DNA of 8,561 bases from Thiobacillus sp. (lineage in GTDB: Bacteria; Pseudomonadota; Gammaproteobacteria; Burkholderiales; Thiobacillaceae). Shown here piece by piece: positions 6,364 to 8,561 of this stretch (position 1 is the stretch's first letter; every line of letters begins with the position of its first letter). The DNA lies in NCBI GenBank assembly GCA_018780025.1, contig JADMKH010000230.1, positions 1 through 8,561 on the forward strand, written 5' to 3'. The notes under the pieces are model-generated. The model ran no database searches, was not told where the DNA came from, and saw nothing but the letters and a program-made list of their open reading frames with translations. Both the position numbers and the translations under genes were made by a program.

Positions 6364-8283
6364 ATGTGCGGCATTACCGGCATTTTCGACACCCTCGACA
6401 AGAGCGAGATTTCGCGCGAGTTGCTGCATCGCATGAACGAGACCCAGTTTCATCGCGGTCCCGACGAAGGCGGGCTGCACCTGGAGCCGGGCGTGGGGCT
6501 GGGCCATCGGCGCTTGTCGATCATTGACTTGTCCAGCGGACAGCAGCCGTTGTTCAACGAAGACAACTCGGTCGTCGTTGTATTCAACGGCGAAATTTAC
6601 AATTTTCAGGAACTGGTGCCTGAGCTTGAAGCGCTCGGCCATACCTTCCGCACCCATTCCGACACCGAAGTCATCGTTCATGCGTGGGAAGCCTGGGGCG
6701 AGGATTGCGTCGCCCGTTTTCGCGGCATGTTTGCGTTTGCGCTGTGGGATCGCAACCAGGAAACGCTGTTCGTCGTGCGCGACCGTTTTGGCGTCAAGCC
6801 CCTGTATTACGCATATCTGGATACCGGCGAGTTCATTTTCGGTTCGGAGCTGAAGTCGCTGATGAAACACCCGTGTCTGACGCGCGACATCGATCCAATG
6901 GCCGTCGAAGAGTATTTCGCTTACGGTTATGTGCCCGAACCGCGCACCATTTTCAAGCGCGCATGCAAGCTGCCCCCCGGATTTACCCTCACGCTCAAAC
7001 GCGGCCAGCCGCGTGCGCTGCCCAGACAGTATTGGGACATGCCGTTCACCCCGGTGGCAGTGAAGGACGAAGCCAGTGTCATGGATGAGCTGGTCGAACG
7101 CATGAAGGAATCGATACGTCTGCGCATGATTGCCGATGTGCCGCTCGGCGCTTTTTTGTCGGGTGGCGTGGATTCCAGCGCGGTGGTGGCGATGATGGCC
7201 ACGCAGTCTTCTTCGCCGGTGAATACGTGTTCGATTGGTTTCGACGACCCGGCCTTCAATGAAATTGAATACGCGCAACAGGTTGCCGACCGCTACCGCA
7301 CGCATCACCACGTTGAAACCGTCGCCTCCAACGACTTCGGCCTGGTCGACAAACTTGCCAGGATATACGACGAGCCCTATGCCGATTCGTCGGCACTGCC
7401 CACCTACCGGGTGTGCGAACTGGCGCGCAAGCACGTGAAAGTGGCCTTGTCGGGCGACGGTGGCGACGAACACTTTGCAGGTTACCGGCGCTACCGCTGG
7501 TTCCGCTACGAAGAACGGATGCGCTCGGTCATGCCGCTGATGCTGCGCCGCCCGCTGTTCGGCGCGCTGGGAAAGCTGTATCCCAAGGCCGACTGGGCAC
7601 CCAAAGTGTTTCGTGCCAAAACGACTTTCGAGGCCTTGTCGCGCGACACGGTTGAAGGCTACTTTCATGGCGTGTCGCTGCTGTCCGATGTGCAACGCAA
7701 ACACCTCTTTTCGCTCGCGTTCAAGCGGGAGTTGCAGGGCTACGAAGCGGTCGAGGTGTTGCGCCGCCATGCAGCCGTAGCCCCCACCGGCGACCCGCTG
7801 TCGCTGGTGCAGTATCTCGACATGAAAACCTATCTGGTCGGCGATATCCTCACCAAGGTTGATCGCGCCAGCATGGCGCACGGGCTCGAAGTGCGCGAAC
7901 CGCTGCTCGATCATGAATTGATGGGTTGGGTTTCCGGACTGCCTGTCGACCTCAAACTGCGCGGCACCGAAGGCAAGTATCTGCTGAAAAAATCGATGGA
8001 GCCCTATCTGCCGCATGGCGTTTTATACCGCAAGAAAATGGGGTTTTCTGTTCCCCTGGCGGCCTGGTTCAGGGGCCCGCTGGCTGTCACTATTCGGGGT
8101 GTGGTGCTGGGCGAACGGCTGGCATCAACCGGCTTGTTCAACCAGGATTATCTGCGTGAGGTAGTCGAGGCGCATCAATCGGGTCGTCGCGATTACTCGG
8201 TGGTTTTGTGGACCGTGCTGATGTTCGACACTTTTCTGGGGCAGGTGTTGGGGATCGATGAAAAAGAGCGGGTTGCCGCATGA
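6364..8283 (+). CDS. XrtA/PEP-CTERM system amidotransferase (asparagine synthase-like)
   Basis: A 639-residue class II glutamine amidotransferase of the asparagine synthase (AsnB) superfamily, in the exosortase A-associated subfamily (TIGR03108 type). The start is certain because Cys2, exposed after Met removal, is the glutaminase nucleophile (MCGITGIFD). The glutaminase domain shows RGPDEGG (31-37), LGHRRLSIID (47-56), NGEIYN (75-80) and RDRFGVKPLYY (139-149). The synthetase domain carries the ATP pyrophosphatase loop SGGVDSS (266-272), SGDGGDE (363-369), TKVDRASM (497-504) and GKYLLKK (537-543). Both active sites look intact. Location within an EPS locus suggests that the acceptor is a sugar carboxylate, such as a uronic acid, rather than free aspartate. 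AsnB-like genes in similar clusters have been linked to floc formation in Zoogloea-type bacteria. A weak AGGG at 6347-6350 precedes the start by 13 bases. Its TGA overlaps the next ATG (ATGA, 8280-8283). Confidence 0.94.
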   Translation: MCGITGIFDTLDKSEISRELLHRMNETQFHRGPDEGGLHLEPGVGLGHRRLSIIDLSSGQQPLFNEDNSVVVVFNGEIYNFQELVPELEALGHTFRTHSDTEVIVHAWEAWGEDCVARFRGMFAFALWDRNQETLFVVRDRFGVKPLYYAYLDTGEFIFGSELKSLMKHPCLTRDIDPMAVEEYFAYGYVPEPRTIFKRACKLPPGFTLTLKRGQPRALPRQYWDMPFTPVAVKDEASVMDELVERMKESIRLRMIADVPLGAFLSGGVDSSAVVAMMATQSSSPVNTCSIGFDDPAFNEIEYAQQVADRYRTHHHVETVASNDFGLVDKLARIYDEPYADSSALPTYRVCELARKHVKVALSGDGGDEHFAGYRRYRWFRYEERMRSVMPLMLRRPLFGALGKLYPKADWAPKVFRAKTTFEALSRDTVEGYFHGVSLLSDVQRKHLFSLAFKRELQGYEAVEVLRRHAAVAPTGDPLSLVQYLDMKTYLVGDILTKVDRASMAHGLEVREPLLDHELMGWVSGLPVDLKLRGTEGKYLLKKSMEPYLPHGVLYRKKMGFSVPLAAWFRGPLAVTIRGVVLGERLASTGLFNQDYLREVVEAHQSGRRDYSVVLWTVLMFDTFLGQVLGIDEKERVAA

Positions 8284-8561
8284 AAATCCTGCACGTGTTC
8301 GACCATACCCTGCCCCTGCACTCCGGCTATACGTTCCGCAGTGCGGCGATTCTGCGCAACCAGCGCAGGCTGGGTTGGGAGACGCATCATCTGTCCGGCC
8401 CCAAGCAGATCAATTGCAGCGTGATGGAAGAAGACGCCGATGGGTTGCATTTTTATCGCACGCCCAAGCCGACGGGCTGGTTAAGCAAGTTTCCGGGTGC
8501 TGATCCGTTTGCGGTGATGGGCGCAATCGAAAAACGCCTGCTCGGACTTGCGCGCGAACTG
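8280..8561 (+). CDS. XrtA/PEP-CTERM system glycosyltransferase (TIGR04063 type), 5' partial
   Basis: The frame from ATG 8280 is open to the window end, giving the first 94 codons of a gene of perhaps 400. It overlaps the amidotransferase stop as ATGA, the classic arrangement for coupled translation. The N-terminus reads MKILHVFDHTLPLHSGYTFR, followed by a region containing GWETHHLSGPKQ (36-47). The DH..PLHSGYTFR pattern is characteristic of a third exosortase A-associated GT4 glycosyltransferase. Only part of the N-terminal, acceptor-side domain is present, so the donor-binding E-x7-E motif cannot be checked. It would add another sugar to the EPS unit in the cytoplasm. A weak purine stretch, AGAGCGGG (8265-8272), lies 7 bases before the start. 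The subfamily call rests on the N-terminal pattern and on gene order. Confidence 0.85.
   Translation, partial: MKILHVFDHTLPLHSGYTFRSAAILRNQRRLGWETHHLSGPKQINCSVMEEDADGLHFYRTPKPTGWLSKFPGADPFAVMGAIEKRLLGLAREL

Noticed and set aside
6343..8016. A 557-codon open frame on the minus strand opposite the amidotransferase gene.
   Set aside because: Its translation is rich in His, Arg and Gln with no recognisable domain, and it lies wholly opposite a strongly conserved gene. Long antisense frames are expected where GC-rich codon bias removes stops.

Overview
The window is a contiguous, single-strand (+) stretch of an exopolysaccharide (EPS) biosynthesis locus of the exosortase A (XrtA/EpsH) and PEP-CTERM type. 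Base composition is GC-rich by eye. The gene families and their order resemble XrtA loci known from Gram-negative, mostly betaproteobacterial, environmental bacteria such as methylotrophs, nitrifiers, sulfur oxidisers and floc formers. That taxonomic placement is inference; nothing here fixes a genus.

Layout: (1) 1-381, the 3' end of a non-hydrolysing UDP-GlcNAc 2-epimerase (WecB-like); (2) 382-1224, XrtA-associated polysaccharide deacetylase; (3) 1254-2312, XrtA-associated FemAB/GNAT-fold protein; (4) 2313-2425, the longest gap, holding a degenerate inverted repeat that looks like a dispersed intergenic element; (5) 2426-3634, XrtA-associated family 4 glycosyltransferase of the TIGR03087 type; (6) 3643-5190, exosortase A with a fused EpsI-type C-terminal domain; (7) 5187-6311, second XrtA-associated glycosyltransferase (TIGR03088 type); (8) 6364-8283, asparagine-synthase-like glutamine amidotransferase; (9) 8280-8561, the first 94 codons of a third XrtA-associated glycosyltransferase (TIGR04063 type), cut by the window end. 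There is no tRNA, rRNA, CRISPR array, insertion sequence or integrase. Almost every base is coding and no gap exceeds 113 bases.

How the genes work together (inference from families and order): the epimerase supplies UDP-ManNAc. The glycosyltransferases build a repeat unit on the cytoplasmic face of the membrane. The deacetylase, FemAB-like protein and amidotransferase are candidates for decorating it by exposing amines, adding acyl or aminoacyl groups, and amidating carboxylates. XrtA is the membrane protease/transpeptidase that processes PEP-CTERM proteins at the cell surface. Adjacent or overlapping stop and start codons (TAA-ATG, GTGA, ATGA) suggest one translationally coupled operon. The breaks are 113 and 52 bases.

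The system itself is already described. I see no clearly new system. The points worth a second look are the three tailoring enzymes beside the exosortase, the repeat-like element in the largest gap, an unusual ANSGR form of the exosortase arginine motif, and the absence of any PEP-CTERM substrate in the window.
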